DNA of 64,000 nt from an uncultured Bacteroidia bacterium (GCA_902789435.1 CADAOA010000007.1:1-64000); one strand, 5' to 3'; positions 8,685-18,261 are shown, counted from the stretch's first letter. The notes: a model not told the origin generated them from the letters alone. Made by a program: numbers and translations.

Positions 8685-11174
8685 TCAGTATTTTTTCACT
8701 ATTTCAGCTTTTGGGTAATAATGATACAGGATTGCATCATAGGCATATCCTTTCGCTCCCATAACGGCGGCTCCTATCTGGCAGAGGCCCACTCCGTGTC
8801 CCCAGCCTGCTCCCACAAGTTCAAAGCCTGCCGGAACTTTGGTGGAGTCCTTCTTGAGAGTCTTTCCGTTTTCATCCAGCCTGTATGCCACAAAGGCAGA
8901 GCTATAGAGATGGCTCGGAGACAGGATTCTTCTGATTTCAAGCTCTTTGCCTATGATCATCGTCTTCTTTGTCCCGACAATCTTCAAACGGATAAGTCTT
9001 CCGCTGGTTCCCCTTTCAATCGGAACCAGGTCCAGGATCTGGCCGAAGTCATAGCCGCTCTTGGTATTGACCAGATTCGAGATTTCCTCCTGGGTGTATT
9101 TAACTGTCCAGCGGTAGAAATCCGCCGTCTCCTGGTCGTAGTTATTAAGCACCTGGCCCAGTATCTGGGCATCCTTGGTATTGCAGAAAGCGTCAGGATT
9201 TCCGTGTATCCAGGCAACCGCCTTGTCTTCATCCCTGAGATCCAGAATTATTGCGGCATCCTTGCCGTACTTTCCGGTCTTGGCCTCGGTTTGAGCACTG
9301 TCTTCGCTGTCGCGAACCACCTCAAGATAATCGTGATGGGTATCTTCCCAGGCGTTCTCGAACTCTTCCAGCATTCCGCCGCAGCATTTGTAGAAGCGGG
9401 CATCGCAGATCTGCCCTTCATAGGAAAGGATTTCTCCCCAGGTCTGGTCGATAGCCTTCTTCACAGCTTCCGTGGAAGCCCTGGTAAGTCCCTGATATCT
9501 CTGGCAATGGTCATCTGCGCAAACGTCAAAGTTGTTATGGTCATCCCTGTCGTACCACTTTATGAGTTCCTCGCAATTATGCTCAGGATTCTCCTTAAGC
9601 GTGCAGGAAGGTTGTTTCTCCTTGTCGGCATGCTCTATCTGGGCCAGCAGCCAGCTTCTGGAAATCACTGCGTGAGCCTTCAGCAGATTCTCGTTTGCCG
9701 TGGCGCTCATCTCGGAAGAAATCACGCTTGTAAGGTAGTCTTCCACTCCGAGGATGTTTATCGGGCAAACCTGGCCGTTTTCAACGATGAACTTCAGGCA
9801 GCCCTCGAACTTCTGGTCTTCCTTTCTCTCCCAGTGGAAGTTCACTCCGATTACAACATCGCGGAGCCAGAAAGTCGCCGTCTTCTGTTTCTCCACCGGC
9901 TCAAACATTATCTCCTTATATTTCTGGCCTTCAAACAGAAGCTTTCCTTCTTCCGCCAGTTCAATGGTCAGGTCTCCCTGATAGACAGGACCCTTGATGT
10001 TTGTAATGCCGTTCTTTTCAACCAGACAGTACTGGTCGTTCAGCGTGAATCTTATCTGGTCTGCATGCATTATGCCTACGCTGACCTGCGGTTGATTTCT
10101 CATCTTTCTTATAAGTTTTTCTTCTATGTCGTATGAAATGGAAACATCGTCGAATATTTTCTTCACATCCTTTGCCTGGAGGCGGTGAAAATCATCTTCT
10201 ACCGGAGTTATCACCAGTCCGCCCATCTCCACGCAGGCGGGAGATATGGTGAAATGCTCTGCACCTTCTGCCGAATAGCAGGACGGGCGCAACTCTCCGC
10301 GGGCGAAAAGCGCTATTCTCCAGAAGCCATTCTCCCACCAGCAAAGGACGTTCATCATCGGCTCCCACATTCCGCCTTCCTGGAACTGGTTCATGTCGGA
10401 AGATACGATATCGTCCGGGTCAAAGCGGCCGTCTCCCCTGCCTGTCAGGCCGGAGAGTATCGTGTAGATCTTGCCGATATACAGGATAGCCATCTTGACA
10501 GAAGCCACATCTATTATGAAAGCTCCTCTGGCATAGTCTGTCAGATGATAGACTCTCAGATAGTTGTAAGAAGCCGTATCCCCAGGCTTCGGCCCGGGAC
10601 CAAAGGAATGGATTATCTCTTTCCTGTAATTCCTGAAAGAAGTCTGGAGTGGCAGGACACCCTTGTCACCGGCCTGGAAATGGAAATGGTCCGGCACGGA
10701 AGCTCCGGCATTAGGGCCGTTGTAGAAGACCACATAATCCGGCAGCATCTTTGCCAGGGTGAGCATATCCACCATCCTGGAAGAATCCAGTTCCTGGCGG
10801 GAATGCGTATTGGACTGTATCACAAGGTGATGACGGAAAATAGGATAAGGGTTCACCTGGACCAAATAGCCCGTGGTGACACCCTCAAACCTGATTCCCA
10901 TCTGTTCTTTCGGCCGGTTCTCCTTGCAGAAAAAGCACTTGCGGTTTCTGATGGTCTGCGCGTCTATCTTTGCGGTAGAGGAAACCATACGGGAAGGATT
11001 GAACTGCACCTTCACCTCCACCGGCTTTTCGCCGTCGTCCAGAGGAAAAGAGCGCAGTTTCACTCCGTCCAGAGCCGCATAGTTGTCCCTAGCCAGAGCC
11101 CACCTCTGCATCTGGTCTTCAAACAGATGGTCGAGGGCAGCCTTGTTGAGGACCGTGTTGCCGAAATACTTCAC
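8685..11174 (-). CDS. DUF4922 (HIT-like) - SpoIID/LytB fusion protein
   Basis: An 829-residue two-part protein. The N-terminal half (about 1-300) is the DUF4922/GDP-L-galactose-phosphorylase-like HIT domain. It has RKCFFCKENRPKEQ, NPYPIFRHHLVIQ and the nucleotide-transferase signature VPDHFHFQA near residue 170. The C-terminal half (about 450-829) is a SpoIID/LytB domain: GVEDYLTSVISSEMSATANE, LKAHAVISRSW, and the ending GAGWGHGVGLCQIGA...YDAILYHYYP. SpoIID proteins cleave or help cleave glycan strands stripped of peptides. No signal peptide is visible, which is puzzling for a wall-acting domain. This fusion is seen in other Bacteroidales beside NamZ and AmpG genes. Stop and start are within 10 bases of both neighbours, so it is in an operon. 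Confidence 0.88.
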   Translation of the reverse strand: MKYFGNTVLNKAALDHLFEDQMQRWALARDNYAALDGVKLRSFPLDDGEKPVEVKVQFNPSRMVSSTAKIDAQTIRNRKCFFCKENRPKEQMGIRFEGVTTGYLVQVNPYPIFRHHLVIQSNTHSRQELDSSRMVDMLTLAKMLPDYVVFYNGPNAGASVPDHFHFQAGDKGVLPLQTSFRNYRKEIIHSFGPGPKPGDTASYNYLRVYHLTDYARGAFIIDVASVKMAILYIGKIYTILSGLTGRGDGRFDPDDIVSSDMNQFQEGGMWEPMMNVLCWWENGFWRIALFARGELRPSCYSAEGAEHFTISPACVEMGGLVITPVEDDFHRLQAKDVKKIFDDVSISYDIEEKLIRKMRNQPQVSVGIMHADQIRFTLNDQYCLVEKNGITNIKGPVYQGDLTIELAEEGKLLFEGQKYKEIMFEPVEKQKTATFWLRDVVIGVNFHWERKEDQKFEGCLKFIVENGQVCPINILGVEDYLTSVISSEMSATANENLLKAHAVISRSWLLAQIEHADKEKQPSCTLKENPEHNCEELIKWYDRDDHNNFDVCADDHCQRYQGLTRASTEAVKKAIDQTWGEILSYEGQICDARFYKCCGGMLEEFENAWEDTHHDYLEVVRDSEDSAQTEAKTGKYGKDAAIILDLRDEDKAVAWIHGNPDAFCNTKDAQILGQVLNNYDQETADFYRWTVKYTQEEISNLVNTKSGYDFGQILDLVPIERGTSGRLIRLKIVGTKKTMIIGKELEIRRILSPSHLYSSAFVAYRLDENGKTLKKDSTKVPAGFELVGAGWGHGVGLCQIGAAVMGAKGYAYDAILYHYYPKAEIVKKY

Positions 11175-11180
11175 TCCAGT

Positions 11181-12614
11181 TTATTTCTTCTTGGCGTTGA
11201 GAGCTATACGTGCCTCAAGCTCCCAAGTGCGGATCCTGTCTTTGTAAGTGTTGTTTGTATTCTCCTTCTCAACGCTCAGCGATGCATCTGAGTTCTCGTC
11301 GTGGCGGCGGCAGAAGTAGAGCACATCGTAGATTCTTCCGATCTGGTAGTTGCGGCTGACAGCCAGTCCGACTGCATAGTCCTCTCCATAGTTCACGTTA
11401 GGGAACATCACCTTCCTTGCAACCGGAGTGAAGAAAGCTCTCGGAGCTCCAAGTCCGTTGATCCTAAGGGCGTTGTTCCTTCCGTTGTCCGGAGTCCACT
11501 CACGGTGGTCAACCTTTCCTGGAGGCAGCATCTTCAGGTTGATGTCGGTGAGCATATAGCTTCCGATAACCATTGCGCACTTCTGGGCGTAGAATGCGTC
11601 CACAACCTTCTGCAGAGTGTTCTCGTCTGAATAAACGTCGTCTGAATCCAGCTGAACTGCAAACTTTCCGCACTTCGGATGATTAAGGGCCATGTTCCAT
11701 GCACCGCCTACTCCGATGTCCTTTCTGGTCGGGATCACGTGTACCAGCCTCTTGTCCTTGATGGACTTGATGGCCTCGGTAGTGCCGTCCCAGGAGTGGC
11801 ATCTAGGGCCGTTCTCCACTACGATAACGTTGAACTTGAAGTTGGTCTTCTGTGCAAGCGCGCTCAGGATAGCGTCCTTGATAGTCTTTACCCTGTTCAG
11901 TACCGGAATCACTACGGAAGCCTCGTACTCGAACTTCTCCCTTCCGAACGGAACGCTCTTGAACTCAGGCTTCAGATAGCCTCCGATGTCCTTCAGATGC
12001 TGGGTGCAGGCCTTCTCCATCTCCACCTGAACCTCACGGTTGCGAGGGTCTACATAGTCGAACAGCTTCTCGCCGGTCTTTCTTGTATCTTCTTCAATCT
12101 CTGAGTACAGATATTCGTTTACGTGAACCAGGCGGCCTTTCTGGCTAACTTTCAGACGAAGGTCGTACAGGGCTGCAAACTTGTAGCTTACATTCATCTT
12201 CTTTACGGCAGCCTTCAGGGCTGATGCCTTGTAAAGCAGAACTGAACCAAAGTCAAAGTCATTCCTGAGGCTTCCAAACTGGTAATCTATAACAGGCTTG
12301 TTGGTCCTCTCGCCGTTCATGAAAGCATAGTGGTCCGCATAAATCATTGCGGCATTTGTAGCCTGAGCAACTTCAACCATTCTCTCCAGAGCCAGATATC
12401 CAAGGCTCAGGGTAGTCTGCTTGGTGTATATCAAAACATAATCGCAGTTGCTCTTTGCGGCAATCTTCTTCATGGTGGCCGTCTTGGCCATAGGGTCCTT
12501 CTTTGCGTCGAGGGTTATAATCTCATTTACCAGAGCGCTTTCCTTCAGGCTCTTGACGGTCTTCTCCACCTGCTTCTTCGAGGTGAAAGGAACAAAACAA
12601 TTGATCTTTGTCAT
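11181..12614 (-). CDS. family 2 glycosyltransferase, two-part
   Basis: I choose the ATG at 12614 (MTKINCFVPF), giving 477 residues. The upstream part of the frame lacks an ATG and overlaps the promoter. The C-terminal half (about 215-460) is a GT-A glycosyltransferase: YEASVVIPVLNRVKTIKDAI, VIVVENGPR, DIGVGGAWN, VQLDSDDVYSDENTL (DxD-type metal site). The N-terminal 200 residues look like a second, degenerate GT-A-like fold (IYADHY at the DxD position). First gene of the operon with DUF4922-SpoIID, AmpG and NamZ; 6 bases separate its stop from the next start. Acceptor unknown. The partners suggest a cell-wall or storage glycan. Confidence 0.87.
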   Translation of the reverse strand: MTKINCFVPFTSKKQVEKTVKSLKESALVNEIITLDAKKDPMAKTATMKKIAAKSNCDYVLIYTKQTTLSLGYLALERMVEVAQATNAAMIYADHYAFMNGERTNKPVIDYQFGSLRNDFDFGSVLLYKASALKAAVKKMNVSYKFAALYDLRLKVSQKGRLVHVNEYLYSEIEEDTRKTGEKLFDYVDPRNREVQVEMEKACTQHLKDIGGYLKPEFKSVPFGREKFEYEASVVIPVLNRVKTIKDAILSALAQKTNFKFNVIVVENGPRCHSWDGTTEAIKSIKDKRLVHVIPTRKDIGVGGAWNMALNHPKCGKFAVQLDSDDVYSDENTLQKVVDAFYAQKCAMVIGSYMLTDINLKMLPPGKVDHREWTPDNGRNNALRINGLGAPRAFFTPVARKVMFPNVNYGEDYAVGLAVSRNYQIGRIYDVLYFCRRHDENSDASLSVEKENTNNTYKDRIRTWELEARIALNAKKK

Positions 12615-12657
12615 AATATCTGATGTATAATAATTATTCCGCTTTTTGAACAAAGTT

Positions 12658-12665
12658 CAAATATA
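12658..12665 (-). promoter_or_regulatory. -7 box TATATTTG for the GT2-NamZ operon
   Basis: A perfect TAnnTTTG element 43 bases upstream of the GT2 start, in the divergent region shared with the M1 peptidase gene. Confidence 0.55.
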
Positions 12666-12712
12666 CGAAAAAACGGCGGAAAACCCTATAGAAGGAATTC
12701 ACGGCAGATTCT

Positions 12713-12720
12713 TAAATTTG
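12713..12720 (+). promoter_or_regulatory. -7 box TAAATTTG for M1 peptidase
   Basis: The element ends 5 bases before the ATG at 12726. If used, the mRNA would be essentially leaderless. No -33 TTTG is evident. Confidence 0.4.
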
Positions 12721-12725
12721 TAATT

Positions 12726-15389
12726 ATGAAAAAGTATCTGATCCTCGCCCTAACCATACTTTGCGCGTCCTTTGTTTCCGCCAAAAGCAGGATACCCGTA
12801 GAACCCGGTGTCTCCAAAGCCCTTGCAGAATTCAGAGCATCACACCTCAGCGATGTTGAATATAACCTGATTGTTTCACTTAAACCAGGTGACAGTTCCA
12901 GTACATATCTTGGAATTGCACAAATCTCATTCAACTACAATAAAGATACTGACGAGGATCTCCAAATGGATTTCTGTGGCTTGATAGAAGGTCGCCTCGA
13001 CAATCTCCCAATAATATCAATCCTCAATTCCGAACACTCCAAGACACTGGGGATTAGATATGAGAATGAACATATAATAGTTCCGGACGAGTACCTTATC
13101 AACGGAAAGAACTCCATTGGAATCGTATTCCGATGTTCGGAAAAGGCCCTTAACATAAGAGACGGCTATATCTATACACTCAATGTTCCGGCCAATGCAC
13201 GCTATACATTCCCGTGTTTTGACCAGCCCGACCTCAAGGCGTCCTTCAAGCTAAATCTGATTGTCAAGGACGGATGGAAAGCCATCAGTACTGGAAAACC
13301 ATACAAGATAGAGGAAACTAAATTCACCACTGGAGAAAAAGCAAGAGCCTACAAATTTGAAAAGACAGACCATATCCCGACCTATCTCTTCTCATTCGTG
13401 GCGGGAAAGTTCGAGGAATATGTTGATTCTCGCGACGGGTTTGAAATCAGAGCATTGTATCGAGAGACAGATCCTGAGAAGGTTGCCCAGATGCCTCAGA
13501 TTATGGATCAGGTGCGCCATTCTATCAAATGGATGGAGGAGTATACCAGCATACCATTCCCGTTTCCGAAGCTGGACTTCGTGGTTCTCCCGGGCTACCA
13601 GTTCGGCGGGATGGAGCACATAGGCGCAATACAGTTCAACGACAAGCGAATCTTCCTGGAAAAGAACCCTACCCAGGACCAGCTGCTTTCCAGGGCGGAA
13701 CTCATAGCCCACGAAGTTTCTCACATGTGGTTCGGAGACCTTGTTACCATGAAATGGTTTGACGATGTCTGGACCAAGGAAGTGTTTGCAAACTATATGG
13801 CCTCAATGATTGTGGCCGAGCAGTTCCCGGACATAAACCACAATCTGAACTTCATCCGCAACTATCATATTTCGGCCCTTGAGGAAGACCGCACAGACGG
13901 CTCTCATCCTATTGCCCAGAGGCTTGACAACCTGAAAGATGCAGGCCTTCTATACGGCAACATAATCTACAAGAAAGCCCCCATCGTGATGAGAAAACTC
14001 CATCAGCTGATGGGAGACGAGCCGTTCAGGAGTGGCCTCCAGAAATACCTCAAGAAATTCTCCTATTCCAACGCCACCTGGGATGACCTTATAGACATCC
14101 TCAGCGATGAGGCTCCGGAAGCCAACCTCAAAGCCTTCTCACAAAGCTGGGTGAAAGAACGCGGCTGCCCGACGATAATAAGCGACTTGTCCATTGGTGT
14201 TCTCACCGTCACTCAACAGGACATACAAGGAACCAAAGCCTACAGAAAACTCCTTTCAGACATAACCGGCTTTGAGCAAAAAGAAAGAGGCATCGCATGG
14301 CCGCAGACTATTGATAATCATATATATTATAATCCACACTCCCTTGGCTGGCATATACTCTATGACGAAAAAGAAGTCTATGTTTATATGGACAAACCAT
14401 CCCAAACTATCGAGTTGTCCAGCAAGTACGGTCCTGTCAGAAAGTATGGTTTTAAAAACTATTTCAAAAAAGGGTTTCCAAATTACGATGGCACTGGCTA
14501 TGGAAGGTTCTCATTAAGCCAAGAGCTAACAAACACACAAACCCCATTGTTTTTATATAAAGAAGAACCGCGTCTTTCACAATTGATGAACATTTATGAG
14601 AATGTTTTGATGCATAACATATCGGCAGACAGGGCGGCTAATGTCTTTGTTTATGAAATCAGAAATTGGAGTGAGCCCCTGCTGGCTTCTTCAGCAGCAG
14701 ATTATCTTTCTTCTTTGATGAACTTATGTGAGAATCAAAAAGATATTCAAGAATCTCTATTGGCAATACGTAATTTAACAGGCTATAGTTTAGCCAAGCA
14801 AAAAGCGCTCAGGATTCTCATCAGCAAAGCCACGGAAAAAGAAATCGTTGAAAAACTTTATGACATCTGGAAAGAGCAGAGCGAGCCACTGCTCAACCAG
14901 AGTGACTATATCAACCTTTCCTATCAACTGGCAATTCGTTACCCAAGCAAGTGGAAGGAGATTCTGGACGAGCAGTTTTCCAGGATAGACAATCCGGACA
15001 AAAGGAAAGAGTTTGAATTTGTGAGCAGGGCCTGCAATCCTGATCCGAAGAAACAGGACGAACTGTTCGCCGAACTGCTTGAGCCTAAGAACCGCAAGAT
15101 TGAGCCGTGGGCGCTGAGCGTGCTGTCGCTGCTGAACCATCCGCTCAGGGAACCTGAAAGCAACCGCTTCATCCGCCCGGCACTGGACGAACTGCTTGAG
15201 GTGCAGCAGACAGGAGACATCTTCTTCCCGAAGAACTGGTGCACATCCCTTCTTTCCGGACACAAAAGCCCCGAAGCCAGACAAATTCTGCTCGACTATT
15301 TGAAAGAGCAGCTAATGCATTCCACTCTTCCTCAGCCGTTGCTTAACAAGCTGCTGATGGCAGGATATTTCCTCCTGAACGCAGAATAA
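12726..15389 (+). CDS. exported M1 family aminopeptidase
   Basis: An 887-residue zinc aminopeptidase with a Sec signal peptide (residues 1-19, FVSAKS). The zinc site is complete: HEVSHMWFGD near residue 328 (HExxH), with the third ligand Glu in WTKEVFANY about 20 residues on. The substrate motif usually written GAMEN reads GGMEH near residue 293, a departure at the residue that contacts the substrate N-terminus. A C-terminal helical domain (about 560-887) is present. Bases 14190-14900 are more AT-rich than the ends of the gene. A TAAATTTG box ends 5 bases before the start codon. Probable role: release of amino acids from peptides in the periplasm. Confidence 0.92.
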   Translation: MKKYLILALTILCASFVSAKSRIPVEPGVSKALAEFRASHLSDVEYNLIVSLKPGDSSSTYLGIAQISFNYNKDTDEDLQMDFCGLIEGRLDNLPIISILNSEHSKTLGIRYENEHIIVPDEYLINGKNSIGIVFRCSEKALNIRDGYIYTLNVPANARYTFPCFDQPDLKASFKLNLIVKDGWKAISTGKPYKIEETKFTTGEKARAYKFEKTDHIPTYLFSFVAGKFEEYVDSRDGFEIRALYRETDPEKVAQMPQIMDQVRHSIKWMEEYTSIPFPFPKLDFVVLPGYQFGGMEHIGAIQFNDKRIFLEKNPTQDQLLSRAELIAHEVSHMWFGDLVTMKWFDDVWTKEVFANYMASMIVAEQFPDINHNLNFIRNYHISALEEDRTDGSHPIAQRLDNLKDAGLLYGNIIYKKAPIVMRKLHQLMGDEPFRSGLQKYLKKFSYSNATWDDLIDILSDEAPEANLKAFSQSWVKERGCPTIISDLSIGVLTVTQQDIQGTKAYRKLLSDITGFEQKERGIAWPQTIDNHIYYNPHSLGWHILYDEKEVYVYMDKPSQTIELSSKYGPVRKYGFKNYFKKGFPNYDGTGYGRFSLSQELTNTQTPLFLYKEEPRLSQLMNIYENVLMHNISADRAANVFVYEIRNWSEPLLASSAADYLSSLMNLCENQKDIQESLLAIRNLTGYSLAKQKALRILISKATEKEIVEKLYDIWKEQSEPLLNQSDYINLSYQLAIRYPSKWKEILDEQFSRIDNPDKRKEFEFVSRACNPDPKKQDELFAELLEPKNRKIEPWALSVLSLLNHPLREPESNRFIRPALDELLEVQQTGDIFFPKNWCTSLLSGHKSPEARQILLDYLKEQLMHSTLPQPLLNKLLMAGYFLLNAE

Positions 15390-15486
15390 GTTCTGCTGGC
15401 TAATGGTCTGACAATCTGAATATTATTAAATCGCCGAGTATTCAATACTTACCCGGCATAACAATAGTCGTCGGATTGCAGATGTT

Positions 15487-16596
15487 TTAGAACTTGACGG
15501 TCAGCTGGACATAGATGCAGTTCTTGTCCTGGAAGCCGCCGTTCATCTGGCGGTAAGTGTAGTTGAGCTTGAGGTCCAGATTCTTCAGAGGAGCGTAGGT
15601 GATACCTGCGGTATAGTCCATCTCGTTGATTTTCTTGGAATTTGTGTTCTCGTCCATATAGTCATACCTTGCAACCAGTCTCCAGTGGTCGGAGAGGTTC
15701 GCTCCTGCGGCAAAGTATCCGCCAAGGCTCTTTATGCCGCCTGGGATGTTGCCGGTCTTTCCGCCAATGAGCTCAGCTCTGGTAAATCCCCAGTTGTCAA
15801 CGTATGAGAAGCCGCCGCCATAGCGGTGCATCTTCAGATATTTGTCGGTATCCTGAGGTATAAGCTTCTGGGTGGCGTCATCGAATGTAGGGTAAGCTCC
15901 CTCGCCCCTCTGGAAGTATCCGAAAAGAGAGAGAGGCTTGATAGGATTTACGATCAGTCGGCCGACGATATCCTTGCTCTTGTTGTTGTCGGTGGTGTTG
16001 AGCTTGTCGCCGTTGAACACAGCCAGTTCATAGTTGATGATGCTGAATCCGTCGCGGTGAAGAGCACTTCCGAGGAAAGAGAATCCGAGGTCTCGTCCGG
16101 AAGCGGAAAGTCCGCAGATATCCTGATCACTCATCCTGGCAAGTCTCTGTACTGCAAGAGAGTAATTGATGAACTCCAAAGTGGTTGGACTTCTCATGTT
16201 ATTTTCCCAGGTGAGCGGGCTCTTGAACTGTCCGAACTTCAGGCCGAACTCCTTCACAGGCATATAGGTTGCAAAAGCGTCTATAACCTTTGGAGTACCG
16301 GCAAAGGCAATCTGGATCTTGTAGTCAACACTTCCGTAATCTCCCTTGTAGAGATTTCCGAACAGGCTAAGGTTCACGTTCTTGAGCTTGAATGTAGAAG
16401 TGCCGGCATCGTTCCAGTCATATCCGCCGATCACATATCCGCTGACGGAAACGTACCTGTTGATCTTATTCCAGTCCACAGACTTCTTTTCAAGAGAAGC
16501 CACCCTCTCCTCCAGGGTCTTTGGTTCAGTTTCATTCTGCGCATAGGAAACCGCACAAATCATAATGGCCACAGCGGCCAAAAACAGTTTTCTCAT
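15487..16596 (-). CDS. OprO/OprP-type porin
   Basis: A 369-residue outer-membrane beta-barrel of the phosphate-selective porin O/P family. The signal peptide is residues 1-19 (AVSYAQ), then a short coiled segment (ETEPKTLEERVASLEKKS) of the kind that trimerises such porins. Barrel strands follow with family motifs LKFGQFKSPLTWENNMRSP near 120 and a terminal aromatic strand ending VQLTVKF. The C-terminal Phe fits BamA recognition. True phosphate selectivity cannot be read from the sequence. The leader contains an ATCGCGAT word and a TATCTTTG promoter box. Confidence 0.9.
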   Translation of the reverse strand: MRKLFLAAVAIMICAVSYAQNETEPKTLEERVASLEKKSVDWNKINRYVSVSGYVIGGYDWNDAGTSTFKLKNVNLSLFGNLYKGDYGSVDYKIQIAFAGTPKVIDAFATYMPVKEFGLKFGQFKSPLTWENNMRSPTTLEFINYSLAVQRLARMSDQDICGLSASGRDLGFSFLGSALHRDGFSIINYELAVFNGDKLNTTDNNKSKDIVGRLIVNPIKPLSLFGYFQRGEGAYPTFDDATQKLIPQDTDKYLKMHRYGGGFSYVDNWGFTRAELIGGKTGNIPGGIKSLGGYFAAGANLSDHWRLVARYDYMDENTNSKKINEMDYTAGITYAPLKNLDLKLNYTYRQMNGGFQDKNCIYVQLTVKF

Positions 16597-16643
16597 AAGT
16601 ATCTTTTTCTAAAAAATTATTATCGCGATGAGCATAACAGCCG

Positions 16644-16651
16644 CAAAGATA
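16644..16651 (-). promoter_or_regulatory. -7 box TATCTTTG for porin
   Basis: A perfect TAnnTTTG match 48 bases upstream of the porin ATG. The ATCGCGAT word at 16622-16629 lies between them. Confidence 0.55.
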
Positions 16652-16688
16652 ATAAAATTTTATACAGTACGATATTTTACTATTTCTT

Positions 16689-17621
16689 TTACTCGCTCAG
16701 GTCCGGAAGGATACCCTCTTCCATCGTCGACTGGAATTCTTCCTCGGTCGGGTAGCTTACACAAATCCTTCTCTTCAGATTGTCCCACGACTGGAACTCA
16801 AACTGAATCTCCCCTATATCGTCCAGGAACAGTGATATCCATCTCTCCTTGGGCTTGAGCTCCTTCTTTTCAAAGTCAAAACCTGCATTAAGTGTAACCC
16901 TAATTGCCGGATACTTGTCGGTTGCCTTTGTAGTGAAAACCCAGTTGTAACCTTCAGAATAAACTTGCTCATAATCTGAGAGAGGGACCATCTCGAGCAC
17001 AACATCATTCTCCCCGCCGCTGAAAGTGATCTTGTTGTCCTTGATAACAACACGGTTTACCGGCCACAGGAAAGACGGAATTTCAGAAGAATCCTTGCGG
17101 TAAATGTTATAGAACTTGGCGTTCTCCATCAAAAGTTCCGGGAACGGCTTGGACTCGGGATAGTTAGCAAACATCCGCCTCTGGAGATCAAACTCATTCT
17201 GGATTTGGAAGTAATGCCCCTCCTTGGTCTTTAAGATGAAACGGTCCATATCCCACTGTCTCTTTTCCCCGAAAATTTCCGTCCTGTATTTATCCACGAC
17301 AATAGTGTCACAAGGCAGAGAAGTTTCTCCCTTTCCGGACACGATAAAATTCCAAATGTACTTTTGAATTTCAACCGTCTCATAGCTCTTTTCCTTGTCT
17401 ATGATGTAAGTGCTGCAAACGCTGTCCTTAACCACAACAATGCTGTCGGGATAAATTGTCGCCGACATATTGAATGGACTCTGTGTATAGATTCTTTCAA
17501 GCTGCAGGGCAATACCCTTATCGCTCTCGTTCTCAGTCTGGTTCCCGGTTCCCTGACCGTTCTCGCCACCGCGGCAGGAAAACAATGCCAGAACCAATGC
17601 TGCTGCAAATAGCTTTTTCAT
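16689..17621 (-). CDS. lipoprotein of unknown function
   Basis: A 310-residue lipoprotein: signal peptide with lipobox ALFSC (Cys about residue 16), then a Gly/Asn/Glu-rich linker with an LES-like acidic start. The body is mostly predicted beta structure with aromatic-rich segments. I recognise no domain. It lies 22 bases downstream of another small exported protein on the same strand, so the two probably form an operon. The last bases (LPDLSE) lie close to the porin promoter region. Confidence 0.75.
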   Translation of the reverse strand: MKKLFAAALVLALFSCRGGENGQGTGNQTENESDKGIALQLERIYTQSPFNMSATIYPDSIVVVKDSVCSTYIIDKEKSYETVEIQKYIWNFIVSGKGETSLPCDTIVVDKYRTEIFGEKRQWDMDRFILKTKEGHYFQIQNEFDLQRRMFANYPESKPFPELLMENAKFYNIYRKDSSEIPSFLWPVNRVVIKDNKITFSGGENDVVLEMVPLSDYEQVYSEGYNWVFTTKATDKYPAIRVTLNAGFDFEKKELKPKERWISLFLDDIGEIQFEFQSWDNLKRRICVSYPTEEEFQSTMEEGILPDLSE

Positions 17622-17643
17622 AGGTTATTCTGTTAAATGTTAA

Positions 17644-18186
17644 TTACTTGGGAAGGTCAAAGATAGACTTGTCCACAGGGATGTCCACTTTCAGGTCAGT
17701 GATATAAGTCTCTACCGTTGTGCCCATTGCGGAAACTTCGCTCTTGATGGTAAATCCCTTCCATACCCATACCTTGCCATCAGCCTCCACTCCTTGAGAC
17801 ATTGTCCTGAAAGTGTAAACCTCGCATTTGTACTCGTCTACCTGTTCATCATCCAGCTTCTTGATGCTGTACTTCTCTATAACTTCAGGAGTGAGATTGT
17901 TGTAATTAATCTCCGCTTCATCATTAGGCATTTCCTTGAAAGAAGGGGAAATCAGATATCTCTTGCCACCATTTTCAACCATAACGACAGTCTGCCCCAT
18001 GACTTCCATTTCGAGCTTTTTCAATGCGCCATAGTCCGCAAAGGTGCAGACTGTGGATAATTTCGCCATACCCATGTCTGTCACTATGGTGTAACGGCCG
18101 GTTTCAAATGAATAAACGTGTTTGTCCTGTGCAGAACCAATTACTGGCAGCAATGCCATCGCGATAAATAGGATCAGTCTTTTCAT
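17644..18186 (-). CDS. small exported protein, DUF4412-like
   Basis: 180 residues from the ATG at 18186 (MKRLILFIAMALLP), which begins a clear signal peptide cut after VIGSAQ. The longer open frame runs back into the tRNA-Ala flank and is not used. The body alternates short beta strands (YSFETGRYTIVTDMGMAKLS, KVWVWKGFTIKSEVSAMGTT). It resembles DUF4412/LolA-like exported proteins, which bind hydrophobic ligands or report on the envelope, but this assignment is weak. It probably leads a two-gene operon with the lipoprotein downstream. Confidence 0.7.
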   Translation of the reverse strand: MKRLILFIAMALLPVIGSAQDKHVYSFETGRYTIVTDMGMAKLSTVCTFADYGALKKLEMEVMGQTVVMVENGGKRYLISPSFKEMPNDEAEINYNNLTPEVIEKYSIKKLDDEQVDEYKCEVYTFRTMSQGVEADGKVWVWKGFTIKSEVSAMGTTVETYITDLKVDIPVDKSIFDLPK

Positions 18187-18214
18187 TGTTTTAAGTATTA
18201 ACGGTAACTTTAGA

Positions 18215-18222
18215 CAAAGATA
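18215..18222 (-). promoter_or_regulatory. -7 box TATCTTTG
   Basis: A perfect match 29 bases upstream of the 180-residue exported protein gene. Confidence 0.55.
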
Positions 18223-18261
18223 GCATAAAAAAAAGAGATGCCTTTTTGACATCTCTTTTTG

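Noticed and set aside
8721..10136. 471-codon open frame on the plus strand
   Set aside because: It lies wholly opposite the DUF4922-SpoIID gene, whose domains are clear. It has no recognisable domain and arises from third-position bias.
15390..15486. Terminator between the M1 peptidase and the porin
   Set aside because: Only a weak AGTATT/AATACT hairpin without a T run is visible, so I do not list it.
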